Counted from the first letter of the stretch, positions 27,956-35,836 are shown. The stretch: DNA of 64,000 nt from an uncultured Eubacterium sp. (GCA_944380545.1 CALWHV010000007.1:310001-374000), one strand, 5' to 3'. Notes: generated from the sequence alone by a model not told the origin. Program-made: numbers and translations.

Positions 27956-29602
27956 TTACTCCGCTGAAATAATATAATAATATATCGGCTGCCCGCCGTT
28001 TACGGCGCTGACCTCTGCGTCGGGGAATTTTTCCTCTATCTGCGCCCTGAGCGCCTCGGCGTCCTCCTCCGAGACCTCGCTGCCGTAAATAACGGTTATT
28101 ATAGAGCCGCCGCTTTTCTTGATAAGGCGGCAGGCGGTCTTGAACGCGGTTTCGTTTATGCTGCTGCCCACATACCTGATCTTTGAGGAGCAGATTCCCA
28201 TAATCTCGCCCTTTTTAACGGAGATGCCGTCCACCTCGCTGTCTCTTGCGGCAAAGGTTACAAGCGCGGTGGAAACGCCCTGAGCCGCCCTGGTCATCTC
28301 AAGCTCGTTATCGGCGGCGCTCGCCTCCTCGTCAAACGAAAGCATTGCGGAAATGCCCTCCGGCACGGTCTTCGTTTGCAGCACCTTTACCTTTCTGCCG
28401 CTTGCAAGGCGCGCCGCCTGCTCCGCCGCCATTATGATATTCTTGTTGTTCGGCAGCACGAACACGGTCTTTGCCGGGGTCATATTAACGGCGTTCAATA
28501 TATCGTCCGTAGACGGATTCATCGTTTGCCCGCCGCTTACAACAACATCCGCGCCGATATCCCTGAACAGCTCCGTAAGCCCGTCGCCTGCGCAGACGGC
28601 AACAAAGCCGTAGTCGTTAACCGGCTGAACCTCTCCCGGCTCCTCGCCGGAGGGTGCGCTCTCGCCCGCGTTTCTGTGCTGATAGCGCATATTATCTATC
28701 TTTATGTTTATAAGCTGGCCGTAACGCAGCGCCGCCTGTATAACATTGCCCGGCTCGTTTGAGTGAACATGGACCTTTATAACATCGCCGTCGTCCACAA
28801 CAACAACGCAGTCGCCTATTGATTCAAGATACGCGCGAAGCCGCAGCGGGTCTTTTTTTGCCGAGCCCGCCGCCTTTTCAATCAGAAATTCCGAGCAGTA
28901 GCCGAACTTTATATCGCCCGAAGCCGCCGCAACGGTGCTTTTTTCCTCTTTCTGCTCCGGCGCGCTCCCGCCGTCCACAGGCTGAACAACGGCGTTGTTT
29001 GCAAACACGCTGTGAAAGCCCTCGAATATAAGCACAAGGCCCTGGCCGCCCGCGTCAACAACGCCCGCCTCCTTGAGCACGGGAAGCTGCTCCGGCGTTT
29101 TTGCAAGCGCCTCCTTTGCCGCCAGCATAGCGGCGAACGCCACCTCCATAGGGTCGTCCACCGTTTTGGCAAGCTCGCTCGCCGCCTCGCTCGCCTTTCT
29201 GACAACGGTCAGAATCGTGCCCTCCGTGGGCTTCATAACCGCCTTGTACGCCGCCTCGACGCCGAGCTCGAACGCGCGCGCGACCGCCTTGCCGTCCGCC
29301 GCCTCAAGCTCCTTGAAGCCCTTTGAAAAGCCGCGGAATATCAGTGAAAGTATTACGCCGCTGTTGCCGCGCGCGCCCCTGAGAAGCGCGCCGGCGCATT
29401 TTGACGACGCCTCGCCGAGCGTGCAGCTGTCCGGCAGCACGGCCATTTCCTTTGCCGCCGCGCCTATGGTCATACTCATATTGGTGCCGGTATCTCCGTC
29501 CGGCACGGGAAAGATATTGAGCGCATCCACCGCCTTGCGGCTGTTTGATATGTTATTCGCGGCGGAAATCACGCCGTCACGAAACAATTTTCCTGTAAGC
29601 AT
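27956..29602 (-). CDS. fakA: DAK2-domain fatty acid kinase subunit FakA
   Basis: 548 residues. The N-terminal DAK2 kinase domain shows NIFPVPDGDTGTNMSMT, which binds ATP-magnesium, and GGQGLVLIFEG near residue 190. The C-terminal FakA-type domain follows from about 320. FakA phosphorylates fatty acids delivered by a FakB carrier so exogenous acids can enter phospholipid synthesis. No fakB is nearby. The Asp23 gene immediately upstream is the usual partner in Firmicutes (yloU-yloV). Confidence 0.9.
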   Translation of the reverse strand: MLTGKLFRDGVISAANNISNSRKAVDALNIFPVPDGDTGTNMSMTIGAAAKEMAVLPDSCTLGEASSKCAGALLRGARGNSGVILSLIFRGFSKGFKELEAADGKAVARAFELGVEAAYKAVMKPTEGTILTVVRKASEAASELAKTVDDPMEVAFAAMLAAKEALAKTPEQLPVLKEAGVVDAGGQGLVLIFEGFHSVFANNAVVQPVDGGSAPEQKEEKSTVAAASGDIKFGYCSEFLIEKAAGSAKKDPLRLRAYLESIGDCVVVVDDGDVIKVHVHSNEPGNVIQAALRYGQLINIKIDNMRYQHRNAGESAPSGEEPGEVQPVNDYGFVAVCAGDGLTELFRDIGADVVVSGGQTMNPSTDDILNAVNMTPAKTVFVLPNNKNIIMAAEQAARLASGRKVKVLQTKTVPEGISAMLSFDEEASAADNELEMTRAAQGVSTALVTFAARDSEVDGISVKKGEIMGICSSKIRYVGSSINETAFKTACRLIKKSGGSIITVIYGSEVSEEDAEALRAQIEEKFPDAEVSAVNGGQPIYYYIISAE

Positions 29603-29618
29603 TTGCGAAAAATCTCCT

Positions 29619-29981
29619 TTAGTTAACGGCGTCTACATAAACATTTATCTTTGAAACCTTGAGGTCGGTAACCGTTTCAACGCTGTAACGCACCTTATTT
29701 GTTATGCTGCTTGAGATGGCGTTTATGTTTACGCCGTAGGACACGGCTATGTGCAGGTCTATCACCAGGCAGCCGTTTATGCTTTTAACGCTGACGCCGC
29801 GGTTGTAGTTCTGACCGCTTTTATCCGTTCGGCTGGCGATTATGGATTTGATGCTCTGCACGGGGCCGGAATCCACCATTCCCGTAACGCCGAAGCAGGA
29901 CTGAGCCACCTGCCCCACAAGCTTTTCAAAATAATTGTTTGTGATTTCGATGTACCCGTTCGGGTTTTCAAATTTTATCAT
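29619..29981 (-). CDS. Asp23/Gls24 family envelope stress protein
   Basis: 120 residues over the whole Asp23 domain (GYIEITNNYFEKLVGQVAQS at the start, YGVNINAIS and a VSKINVYVDAV tail). The start ATG follows GGAGGTTTTGT. Family members form membrane-linked assemblies and accompany fakA. Gap to fakA: 16 bp. Confidence 0.9.
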   Translation of the reverse strand: MIKFENPNGYIEITNNYFEKLVGQVAQSCFGVTGMVDSGPVQSIKSIIASRTDKSGQNYNRGVSVKSINGCLVIDLHIAVSYGVNINAISSSITNKVRYSVETVTDLKVSKINVYVDAVN

Positions 29982-30001
29982 ACAAAACCTCCGCTGAGTG
30001 T

Positions 30002-31486
30002 TTATTCCGCCTCAAAATACCAATCCTCTATGTTTGAAAAACAATCGTAATAGCTGCCCTGCACATCGCCGTTCATCGCCTTTGAAAAGCAGAGCATACC
30101 GCGCCGGAAAACGACGGGGATAAACGGCATCTCGCCTGAAAATTCCAGTAAAAATTCGCCCGCAGAGCCGGTTGACGAGGCATACGCCTCATACGCAGCC
30201 GCGCTTTTAGAGCCGGACAGCTCCAAGCCGTAGCGCGCGGCGCCGTCCTTGCCGAAGAACTGCCGAAGGCTCATATCCGGCGGCAGCTTTATCTCGCCGA
30301 TATAAAGGTCAAATTGCTCCGATCCAATCAGCGAATAATAGCGCTCGTCGCTCTCCTCATAGACCGTAACGGAAAAGCCCGCCTCCTCAAGCTGCTGCTC
30401 TATCAGCCGCGCGCAGGCGACCCTGTCTGCATTTGAGGAATTGACTATCACCGAAAGCGAGGCCGAGGAAACCCCGCTTGATTTTAGGAGCTGACGAGCG
30501 GCGTCCGCATCGCCCGTTTCTGAAAAAAGCTTTGTTTGCGAAAGCTCGAACTGCGGGTTGAAGACGCAGGTTGCCTCCTCGGCAAAGCCGCCGTAAGCGC
30601 TGCGCGCCAGAGTGGAGCGGTCTATCGCCAGCGAGATCGCGCGGCGCACGCCGGAGTTTGAGGTTATCCCGCGTTTATTGTTTACGCCGATATACACCAT
30701 ATTATTCATATTTATCAGCCTTTTGTTTGCCGTTATCCTGCTTGAGGAATTTTCGGAAAGATCGCGAAACGCAAAGCTGATGTTGCCTATATTCACGGCG
30801 TTGTCTATCGAATCCGCCGAGGCTATGTTTTCAAGATGTATTGCTGTTATATGCGGCGAAAAGCCCTCTTTTTCGTTTGCAAGCAGCACGGTTTCGCCGT
30901 TTTCATCAGCGTATCTGTACCGCCCGCTGCCTATGGGATAATCGCTTTCCCCATCGCTAACTATCGGAAAAACGAGCAGATTGTGCGCGTACGGGTCCGG
31001 ATACGAGAGCGCGAACACAAGCTCTGTTTCCGAGCGCGCCGAGCAGGATTTTATCCCCCCGAGCGAGCTGCCCCAATACGGCGAATCCTTTGCGCGCTCA
31101 AACGAGCTTACGACATCCTGCGCCGTGAGCGCGCTGCCGTCTGAAAACAGCAGCCCCGCCGTTATGCCGACAACAAGCGTTTGCGGCTCCTCATAGGCAT
31201 AGCTTGAGGCGATATTCAGGCTCGCCTTGAAATTTTCATCCAGATCAAACAGGCTTTCAAACACAAGCTGGCTCATCACCTGATTGTTAAGCGTGTGCGC
31301 CTCAAACGGGTCAAGGCTGTCCGCACGGGTGTAGCTTAGCTTGAAAGTGGTGCTGTCGCTTTGTATCACGGGCTCCTGCTCGATTATCGCAGGGTCGCTC
31401 TGAGGCGTTTCCCCGCCGGAGGAGCAGCCGGAGAGGCACGATATGCACACAAGCGCCGACAGCAGCAGCGCCGTTATCTTTTTCAC
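30002..31486 (-). CDS. Lipoprotein solute-binding protein, family 5 (peptide type)
   Basis: GTG start with GGAGGT upstream, located inside the end of the preceding gene. A lipobox (LSGC, C21) makes it a lipoprotein on the outer face of the membrane. The body matches oligopeptide-type binding proteins: LDPFEAHTLNNQVMSQLVFE near 60-80, FSDGSALTAQDVVSSFERA near 115-135 and RRAISLAIDR near 285. No permease or ATPase genes are nearby, so it must serve a transporter encoded elsewhere. At 494 residues it is typical, slightly short. Confidence 0.87.
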   Translation of the reverse strand: MKKITALLLSALVCISCLSGCSSGGETPQSDPAIIEQEPVIQSDSTTFKLSYTRADSLDPFEAHTLNNQVMSQLVFESLFDLDENFKASLNIASSYAYEEPQTLVVGITAGLLFSDGSALTAQDVVSSFERAKDSPYWGSSLGGIKSCSARSETELVFALSYPDPYAHNLLVFPIVSDGESDYPIGSGRYRYADENGETVLLANEKEGFSPHITAIHLENIASADSIDNAVNIGNISFAFRDLSENSSSRITANKRLINMNNMVYIGVNNKRGITSNSGVRRAISLAIDRSTLARSAYGGFAEEATCVFNPQFELSQTKLFSETGDADAARQLLKSSGVSSASLSVIVNSSNADRVACARLIEQQLEEAGFSVTVYEESDERYYSLIGSEQFDLYIGEIKLPPDMSLRQFFGKDGAARYGLELSGSKSAAAYEAYASSTGSAGEFLLEFSGEMPFIPVVFRRGMLCFSKAMNGDVQGSYYDCFSNIEDWYFEAE

Positions 31487-31491
31487 CGCCG

Positions 31492-32265
31492 TTACCTCCT
31501 GAACCCCTCTGTTTGCAGAGCTTTCCCGGTGGAATCGTCCGTTTCAAAAAAGCAGCCCTCGCAAACGCATTTTCCGCTCGGATTTTTAAATCTCACCGGC
31601 ATACCGAGGCGCATCTTCTGTATCGCGCACTGCGCGTCAACGCCCAAAACGGAATCGAGCGGGCCGGTCATTCCTATATCGGTTATATATCCCGTGCCGT
31701 TCGGCAGGATCTGGTCATCCGAGGTCTGCACATGGGTGTGCGTGCCGAAAAGCACGCTGACGCGCCCGTCAAGATAAAAGCCGAGCGCCCTTTTCTCGCT
31801 CGTTGCCTCCGCGTGAAAATCAACGATAACCGTGGAGCAGCCCTCTTTTTTCGCCGCCTCAAGCATTGCGTCCGCCGAATCGAACACATTGCCCACGGGC
31901 TCCATAAACGCCGCGCCCTGAAGATTGATGACGGCGGCTTTGATATAGCCCCTGTCAACAACGCACATACCGCGCCCCGGAACGCCGCCGTGGTAGTTTG
32001 CCGGGCGGATCATAAACGGGTCGCTCTCCAGCAGGTCGTACACCTCTCCGCGCCGGAAAGCGTGGTTTCCGAGCGTGATAACATCGGCGCCGGCAGACAT
32101 TATCTGCCTTGCCGAGCGCGGGGTCACACCGTTTCCCGCGGCGGAATTTTCGCCGTTTACGATCGTAAGATTCGCGCCGTAATACCGTTTTATTCCGGGC
32201 AGCACCGCCGCAAGATGCTCGCAGCCCTGCTCGCCCACAACATCGCCTATTGCAAGTATCCTCAA
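31492..32265 (-). CDS. YmdB/TIGR00282 family metallophosphoesterase
   Basis: 257 residues. Metal ligands are seen in IGDVVG at the N-terminus, NGENSAAGNG, TLGNHAF, DFHAEATSEK and GTHTHVQTSD. The family cleaves cyclic nucleotides (2',3'- and 3',5'-cAMP in studied members) and influences development and RNA decay in Bacillus. The only reasonable start is TTG at 32263-32265, giving MRILAIGD. It heads the minus-strand run to recG, with 5 bp to the next gene. Confidence 0.9.
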   Translation of the reverse strand: MRILAIGDVVGEQGCEHLAAVLPGIKRYYGANLTIVNGENSAAGNGVTPRSARQIMSAGADVITLGNHAFRRGEVYDLLESDPFMIRPANYHGGVPGRGMCVVDRGYIKAAVINLQGAAFMEPVGNVFDSADAMLEAAKKEGCSTVIVDFHAEATSEKRALGFYLDGRVSVLFGTHTHVQTSDDQILPNGTGYITDIGMTGPLDSVLGVDAQCAIQKMRLGMPVRFKNPSGKCVCEGCFFETDDSTGKALQTEGFRR

Positions 32266-32297
32266 GATAACACCGATTCTATCCTTAATTTTAAATT

Positions 32298-32326
32298 ATT
32301 ATACAATATATTTCCGCCAAAAACAA
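32298..32326 (-). promoter_or_regulatory. Promoter for the ymdB-recG run
   Basis: Minus strand TTGTTT (32321-32326), 17 bp, TATAAT (32298-32303), 33 bp before the TTG start. Confidence 0.5.
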
Positions 32327-32380
32327 CCGCCGCCGCGGTGTTTATTGATAATTTACATCAATTTAAAATTTAAAAAAATC

Positions 32381-32408
32381 TTGACAAATCCGTTTTATCG
32401 GTTATAAT
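32381..32408 (+). promoter_or_regulatory. Consensus promoter of the tRNA-Gln locus
   Basis: Perfect TTGACA (32381-32386) and TATAAT (32403-32408) with a 16-bp spacer, 20 bp upstream of the first tRNA gene. Confidence 0.85.
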
Positions 32409-32428
32409 AGAAAACGCATTGAATACAC

Positions 32429-32562
32429 AGCGGTATAGTGTAACGGTAACACACCGGACTCTGACTCCGTATTTTAAGGTTCGAATCCTTTAGCCGAGCA
32501 GGCAAAGCCTGCGAACGCCAAGGTTCTGACTGCAAAGCAGTCAGGTTCTTTTACCGCTGCCA
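32429..32562 (+). pseudogene. tRNA-Gln (CTG) interrupted by a 60-bp insert
   Basis: Bases 32429-32490 are identical to the intact tRNA-Gln below, from the acceptor 5' strand to the T-stem 3' strand (AATCCTT). A 60-bp insert (32491-32550) follows, then TTACCGCTGCCA, the acceptor 3' strand with encoded CCA. The acceptor stem could still pair because the insert sits between T arm and acceptor strand, but the last T-stem pair is lost. It lies directly behind a perfect promoter, so it is transcribed. A group I intron is excluded by size and site. Most likely a dead gene; an excisable or tolerated insert cannot be ruled out. Confidence 0.75.
32491..32550 (+). mobile_element. 60-bp double-hairpin insert, copy 1
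   Basis: It contains two hairpins, GCAGGC-AAA-GCCTGC and CTGACTGC-AAA-GCAGTCAG, linked by GAACGCCAAGGTT. An equal-length diverged copy lies at 32743-32802 with the same linker and different hairpin loops or arms. Both copies are preceded by AATCCTT and followed by TTRCCGCTGCCAT. There is no coding capacity; it could be a MITE-like or REP-like element targeting the tRNA 3' end. Confidence 0.6.
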
Positions 32563-32581
32563 TACAATTCAATATCAACAC

Positions 32582-32655
32582 AGCGGTATAGTGTAACGGT
32601 AACACACCGGACTCTGACTCCGTATTTTAAGGTTCGAATCCTTATACCGCTGCCA
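32582..32655 (+). tRNA. tRNA-Gln (anticodon CTG)
   Basis: 74 nt including encoded CCA. Acceptor AGCGGTA/TACCGCT, D arm GTGT-loop-ACAC, anticodon loop CTCTGAC, T arm TAAGG-TTCGAAT-CCTTA, discriminator G. The anticodon stem has one C-T mismatch at its top pair. It reads CAG codons. It is the second of two tandem copies and the only intact one; a terminator follows 5 bp later. Confidence 0.93.
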
Positions 32656-32659
32656 AAAA

Positions 32660-32695
32660 AACAGGAACACTTTTATAGTGTTCCTGTTTTCTTTT
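32660..32695 (+). terminator. Terminator of the tRNA-Gln transcript
   Basis: Stem ACAGGAACACT/AGTGTTCCTGT with loop TTTAT, followed by TTTTCTTTT. Confidence 0.85.
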
Positions 32696-32705
32696 AATAA
32701 AATTG

Positions 32706-32814
32706 CAAGAAGGATTCGAACCTTAAATGAAATCTAATCCTTTAGCCGAGCAGGCGGCGCCTGCGAACGCCAAGGTTCCGGCTGCGAAGCAGGCAGGTTC
32801 TTTTGCCGCTGCCA
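32706..32814 (+). repeat. tRNA-Gln debris with second 60-bp insert
   Basis: Bases 32706-32727 are an inverted copy of the tRNA variable loop and T arm (AAGGATTCGAACCTTAAA, 18 bp shared). Then come AATCCTT, a 60-bp insert copy (32743-32802) and TTGCCGCTGCCA, matching the tRNA acceptor end. The first hairpin has loop GGC instead of AAA. The second has changed arms with two mismatched pairs. It appears to be a rearranged remnant of an interrupted tRNA gene. Confidence 0.7.
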
Positions 32815-32850
32815 TAAAGCGTTACCAAAAAAGATATAACGCTGAAAAAG

Positions 32851-32872
32851 GCCCGATTTATCGGGCTTTTTT
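32851..32872 (+). terminator. Terminator after the tRNA debris
   Basis: Stem GCCCGAT/ATCGGGC with TT loop and TTTTTT tail. A preceding AGCGTTA/TAACGCT hairpin lies at about 32817-32843. It suggests that the debris once ended a transcript. Confidence 0.7.
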
Positions 32873-32891
32873 ATTGCCATTAAGCAGAATA

Positions 32892-32999
32892 TTATTTTGC
32901 TAAATCGTAGTCATCAAGAAAAACATTGTTTATGGTATTTATGAGTGTTGCATTTTCGTCTTCAGCTTTGTAAATATAAATAATATTTTTTAGTTTGAC
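32892..32999 (-). pseudogene. Possible C-terminal gene fragment
   Basis: A minus-strand frame without a usable start codon encodes about 36 residues ending FLDDYDLAK-stop, bounded upstream by a stop codon. Composition is AT-rich, like the following membrane-protein gene. It may be a gene remnant or chance; nothing identifies the parent. No other feature is evident in 32873-33052. Confidence 0.25.
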
Positions 33000-33052
33000 A
33001 TATTAAACTAAATTAAATGTGTTGATTTAACAAATAAATTACAACCAACCAA

Positions 33053-33083
33053 CAATGAGAGGTGATTTTATCACCTCTCATTG
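33053..33083 (-). terminator. Terminator of the AT-rich membrane protein gene
   Basis: Perfect 14-bp stem CAATGAGAGGTGAT/ATCACCTCTCATTG with TTT loop, 18 bp past the stop codon. The minus-strand tail is T/G-rich (TTGGTTGG) rather than a clean T run. Confidence 0.6.
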
Positions 33084-33101
33084 CTATATGGATAACTTCT
33101 T

Positions 33102-33758
33102 TTAATAATCCCAATACACAGTTCCATTTTCGTTCCAGCGTATCGCTCTTATATTGCCATAATAATTTTGGCTGTTTTCATCATAAAATCCATAATCTCC
33201 GTTGCCGTCAGAATATTCGAGTAATGAATCAGTAAAAACAATCCAGCCATCTTTATCTATGTACACAAAGAAATCATCATAGCTTGAATCATATTTATTA
33301 TCTGGTGTATCTACGATACAGTCGTATTTCGCTCTATCAGGATCATACTTAAATTCAGCACCGTCAAAAGTGTAGTAAACAACATCTTCAAGTGATGAAT
33401 ATTCTATTCCATATCTATCATAGTAAACTGTTTCTGTTTTGCTGCCTGTAGTTAAAACATCATTGAAGCTGTTGTAAAAACTTATAAACGAATTTGATAA
33501 AAAATTAAAAATCAACAGTATTGTAAGTATAATAATAAGGTTTTTGGACGATGTAACGCTTTTAGATTTAAGTTTTTTGATTACATCATAAATTACATAT
33601 AAATCACAAAACACAAAAATTCCGATATACTCGGCAACAGTTCTTTTTGTATTATGCTTTTTATCTAAATAAAGATAGCACAAAAGCACAATTACACTTT
33701 TGACAAGTATAAAAGCGTATTTTATTAAATTACTTTTGCCAAGAAAAATATCACTCAT
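33102..33758 (-). CDS. Hypothetical membrane protein, AT-rich islet gene
   Basis: 218 residues from ATG 33758 (MSDIFLGKS). A weak GGGGAAG lies 8 nt upstream. The frame stays open further up but without a ribosome site. Three hydrophobic stretches lie at about 13-31, 40-58 and 73-96. They are followed by an acidic, Tyr/Asp-rich outside domain (ETVYYDRYGIEYSS, DGAEFKYDPDRAKYDC, VYIDKDGWIVF). I do not recognise the family. Base composition is much more AT-rich than all neighbours, and it sits next to a rearranged tRNA-Gln locus, so horizontal acquisition is likely. Confidence 0.7.
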   Translation of the reverse strand: MSDIFLGKSNLIKYAFILVKSVIVLLCYLYLDKKHNTKRTVAEYIGIFVFCDLYVIYDVIKKLKSKSVTSSKNLIIILTILLIFNFLSNSFISFYNSFNDVLTTGSKTETVYYDRYGIEYSSLEDVVYYTFDGAEFKYDPDRAKYDCIVDTPDNKYDSSYDDFFVYIDKDGWIVFTDSLLEYSDGNGDYGFYDENSQNYYGNIRAIRWNENGTVYWDY

Positions 33759-33887
33759 CAGTAACTTCCCCGTTTTAATATACGCCGGTATGGCAGCCAT
33801 TATTGCAAGCCCGCATGCGGTCTCAAAGGCAAAAATGCGTCCGCGCCGGCGAATTTTCGGAACCGGCAGTTTTAAGCAAGCTGATTA

Positions 33888-33974
33888 TTATAAGCTGACC
33901 CCCGGTATTTTGACGGCTGCGGTAATTACTTCCTCTACGGCAACATTTGTTGTTAATTCCTTTGTGCTTTCCAT
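33888..33974 (-). pseudogene. Truncated gene start (28 codons) with intact promoter
   Basis: ATG 33974 with GGGAG 8 nt upstream opens MESTKELTTNVAVEEVITAA then VKIPGVSL and stops. The opening resembles N-termini of EcsC-family proteins in Clostridia (a VIxxAVKIPGV helix), but the rest is absent. The sequence downstream (33780-33887) has no continuing frame related to it. Upstream is a good promoter. Most likely a gene cut off by the rearrangement that brought in the AT-rich islet. Confidence 0.5.
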
Positions 33975-33995
33975 ATCTGTCACTCCCATATCGTC

Positions 33996-34024
33996 ATTAT
34001 ATCAATTAAATATTGATTTTTCAA
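33996..34024 (-). promoter_or_regulatory. Promoter of the truncated gene
   Basis: Minus strand TTGAAA (34019-34024), 17 bp, TATAAT (33996-34001). Confidence 0.7.
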
Positions 34025-34041
34025 CAAAGCCCGCCCAATAA

Positions 34042-34071
34042 AAGCGGAGCGCTGCGGGGCGCTCCGCTTGG
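34042..34071 (-). terminator. Terminator of the DUF6591-like gene
   Basis: Stem AGCGGAGCGC/GCGCTCCGCT around a GC loop, 20 bp past the stop. On the minus strand it is followed by TTTTATTGG. Confidence 0.75.
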
Positions 34072-34091
34072 GGGGGATTGATTTTCAGGCG

Positions 34092-35264
34092 TTAAGCGAT
34101 CTCAAGCAGCTTTTGGCTGACTCGCGACTGTACCTCCAGATAATATGCCGCCTCGGCGGTGGTGAGGCTTCCGTCGTCCAGCTCCTTAAAATCCTCGGCA
34201 TACTGCGAATATTTGCTCATCATATCCGCATAATCGCTTAAGAGGCTGAGATCGCTGCCGTCCGACTCCTTATACTTTTTCATAAAATCAACATAATCGT
34301 TCATAAATTCCTCATAGCTGTCTACCGCGGCCTTGAAATCCGGGTCTATATCCGTCTGACTGCCGGAATCGTCGCTCTGCTCGGGAGCCGCCTCCTCAGC
34401 AGGCTCGCTTTCCTCACCGGCGGGCGCGCTTTGTGCTTCCTCCGGCGCGCTGATTTTGATGCTCATCGTGTTGAAGCCGATATACTCAACCGTAAGGCTC
34501 CAGCCGTCTGCATTTTTCGCGCTGTAAGAGCCGTCGTCCTTGGTGTAGTCCGCGTCAAAGCCCTTTTCGGCGCAGGCGGAGACATAGGCGTTGAAATCCC
34601 CGATCGGGGTGTTTGCGATGTACGCGGTGAAGCCGCTTGCGCTTTCATTCTCTATTTTGCCGACGAGCGATTTCGGAACGGGCAGCAGACCGCCCGCCTC
34701 GCCGCCCGGCCAGGCGATATCCGAAAATTCCATAGGCGCGTCAAGATTTATCGAAAGCTCCTGCGAGCTTTCGGAATAATACAGCTTCAGCTTGTTTCCG
34801 GCTTCGTTGAACGCCTCAAACGACGAATACTCGGCTTCCTCGTCTATCGTAAAGCCCTTTTCCCTGCATTCGTCAAGATAGGCGTTATACTCGCTTTCTG
34901 ACACCTTGATTATATCGAGCCAAAGCTTTTCCGCCGAATTTTCGCGGATTTCGCCCTTATTGTTCGGCGGCTCGGGCAAAAGCTCGCCCATCACCATCTC
35001 GGACCATACTATCTTTTCGCCGACGCCGACCGCGCTTGTAACGGAAATGATTATCGTCAGCGCCGCGATTATCACCAAGATGATGAACCACGCCCGCTTG
35101 TAGACGGGCTTTTTCTTCTTTTTATACTCCGTTACCGCAGGGCCGTACTGCGCCGGCTGCTGAGGCTGCTGCGGCTGCTGGGGCTGCTGCGGCTGAGCCG
35201 CCTGAGCTCCGCAGTTCGGGCATACCGCGCCCTCAAATTCCGTTTGGCATTTACTGCATTTCAT
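34092..35264 (-). CDS. Zinc-ribbon membrane protein with two DUF6591-like domains
   Basis: 390 residues. A zinc ribbon at 1-20 has CxxC-x(10)-CxxC spacing (CSKC, CPNC). A Gln/Pro-rich linker follows (24-38), then a Lys cluster and one transmembrane helix (about 56-80). Two similar outside domains come next: about 90-175 (LLPEPPNNKGEI, EYNAYLDECREKGF) and about 185-270 (LLPVPKSLVGKI, DFNAYVSACAEKGF). An acidic linker and a C-terminal helical domain (about 310-390) complete it. The layout is common in Clostridia and of unknown role. The repeated domain arose by internal duplication. Confidence 0.8.
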   Translation of the reverse strand: MKCSKCQTEFEGAVCPNCGAQAAQPQQPQQPQQPQQPAQYGPAVTEYKKKKKPVYKRAWFIILVIIAALTIIISVTSAVGVGEKIVWSEMVMGELLPEPPNNKGEIRENSAEKLWLDIIKVSESEYNAYLDECREKGFTIDEEAEYSSFEAFNEAGNKLKLYYSESSQELSINLDAPMEFSDIAWPGGEAGGLLPVPKSLVGKIENESASGFTAYIANTPIGDFNAYVSACAEKGFDADYTKDDGSYSAKNADGWSLTVEYIGFNTMSIKISAPEEAQSAPAGEESEPAEEAAPEQSDDSGSQTDIDPDFKAAVDSYEEFMNDYVDFMKKYKESDGSDLSLLSDYADMMSKYSQYAEDFKELDDGSLTTAEAAYYLEVQSRVSQKLLEIA

Positions 35265-35299
35265 AAAAAATCTCCTTCATATCAAAAGTTTTTTCACCT

Positions 35300-35324
35300 G
35301 CGCCCCCGCTTTTTGCGGGGGCGC
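35300..35324. other. Perfect GC hairpin between two minus-strand genes
   Basis: GCGCCCCCGC/GCGGGGGCGC with a 5-nt T loop, between the Mor-like gene and the zinc-ribbon gene. There is no T run directly after it on the minus strand, so it could be a weak terminator or an attenuating stem. Confidence 0.5.
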
Positions 35325-35350
35325 GTGCCCGCGCGTTTAAATCGGCAGTA

Positions 35351-35644
35351 TCACCTCTTTTCTCTTTTTTCGCCGTTAATGATGTTTCTTACCCATTTTT
35401 CACTGTAGCCGTATTTTGTGGCAAGCTGCTTTACATTGCCGCCGTCATATTCGCGGATCACCTGCTCTCGTATAAAATCGGATGTGAAAAAGTTGACCGG
35501 AAAATTGAGCTGCTGTCCGCGAAACGCCGTGTGCATGGTAAGCGCCGCCTCAACGCCGAGCAGATTGGCGATCTCGGCGTACACGCCGTTAAGGTATTCG
35601 CACTCAATATCTTTCGGATCCATCTCAGTAAAAACCTCTTTCAT
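35351..35644 (-). CDS. Mor-like DNA-binding protein
   Basis: 97 residues from ATG 35644, with AAGGAG 6 nt upstream; an adjacent GTG is too close to the ribosome site. It resembles the Mor transcription activator family: an N-terminal dimerisation part (YAEIANLLGVEAALTMHTAF) and a C-terminal helix-turn-helix (VKQLATKYGYSEKWVRNII). In phage Mu, Mor activates the middle promoter. Here no phage genes are nearby, and free-standing copies are common in Firmicutes. Its target is unknown. Confidence 0.8.
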   Translation of the reverse strand: MKEVFTEMDPKDIECEYLNGVYAEIANLLGVEAALTMHTAFRGQQLNFPVNFFTSDFIREQVIREYDGGNVKQLATKYGYSEKWVRNIINGEKREKR

Positions 35645-35836
35645 CACTTGCTCCTTTCTATTATGATTTATCCTTACGGACTTGTATAGAGCGTGAGTTC
35701 GCGGAACACGGCGCGGGAAGTGTTCATTGAAGATTTCTCACTCTCAAAACAGCCCTTGTTTTTTTCGCGAGAAAGGAGCAAGCGGGCTGTTCGTTAAAGG
35801 CCTTGTTTTTTTCGCGGGGGAGGTTTTTAAAATTTT

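Noticed and set aside
32491..32550. Group I or group II intron in tRNA-Gln
   Set aside because: 60 bp is far too short, the position is in the T arm/acceptor junction rather than the anticodon loop, and no catalytic core is present.
35351..35644. Prophage indicated by the Mor-like protein
   Set aside because: No integrase, capsid, terminase or lysis genes are nearby; single Mor-like genes are common in Firmicutes chromosomes.
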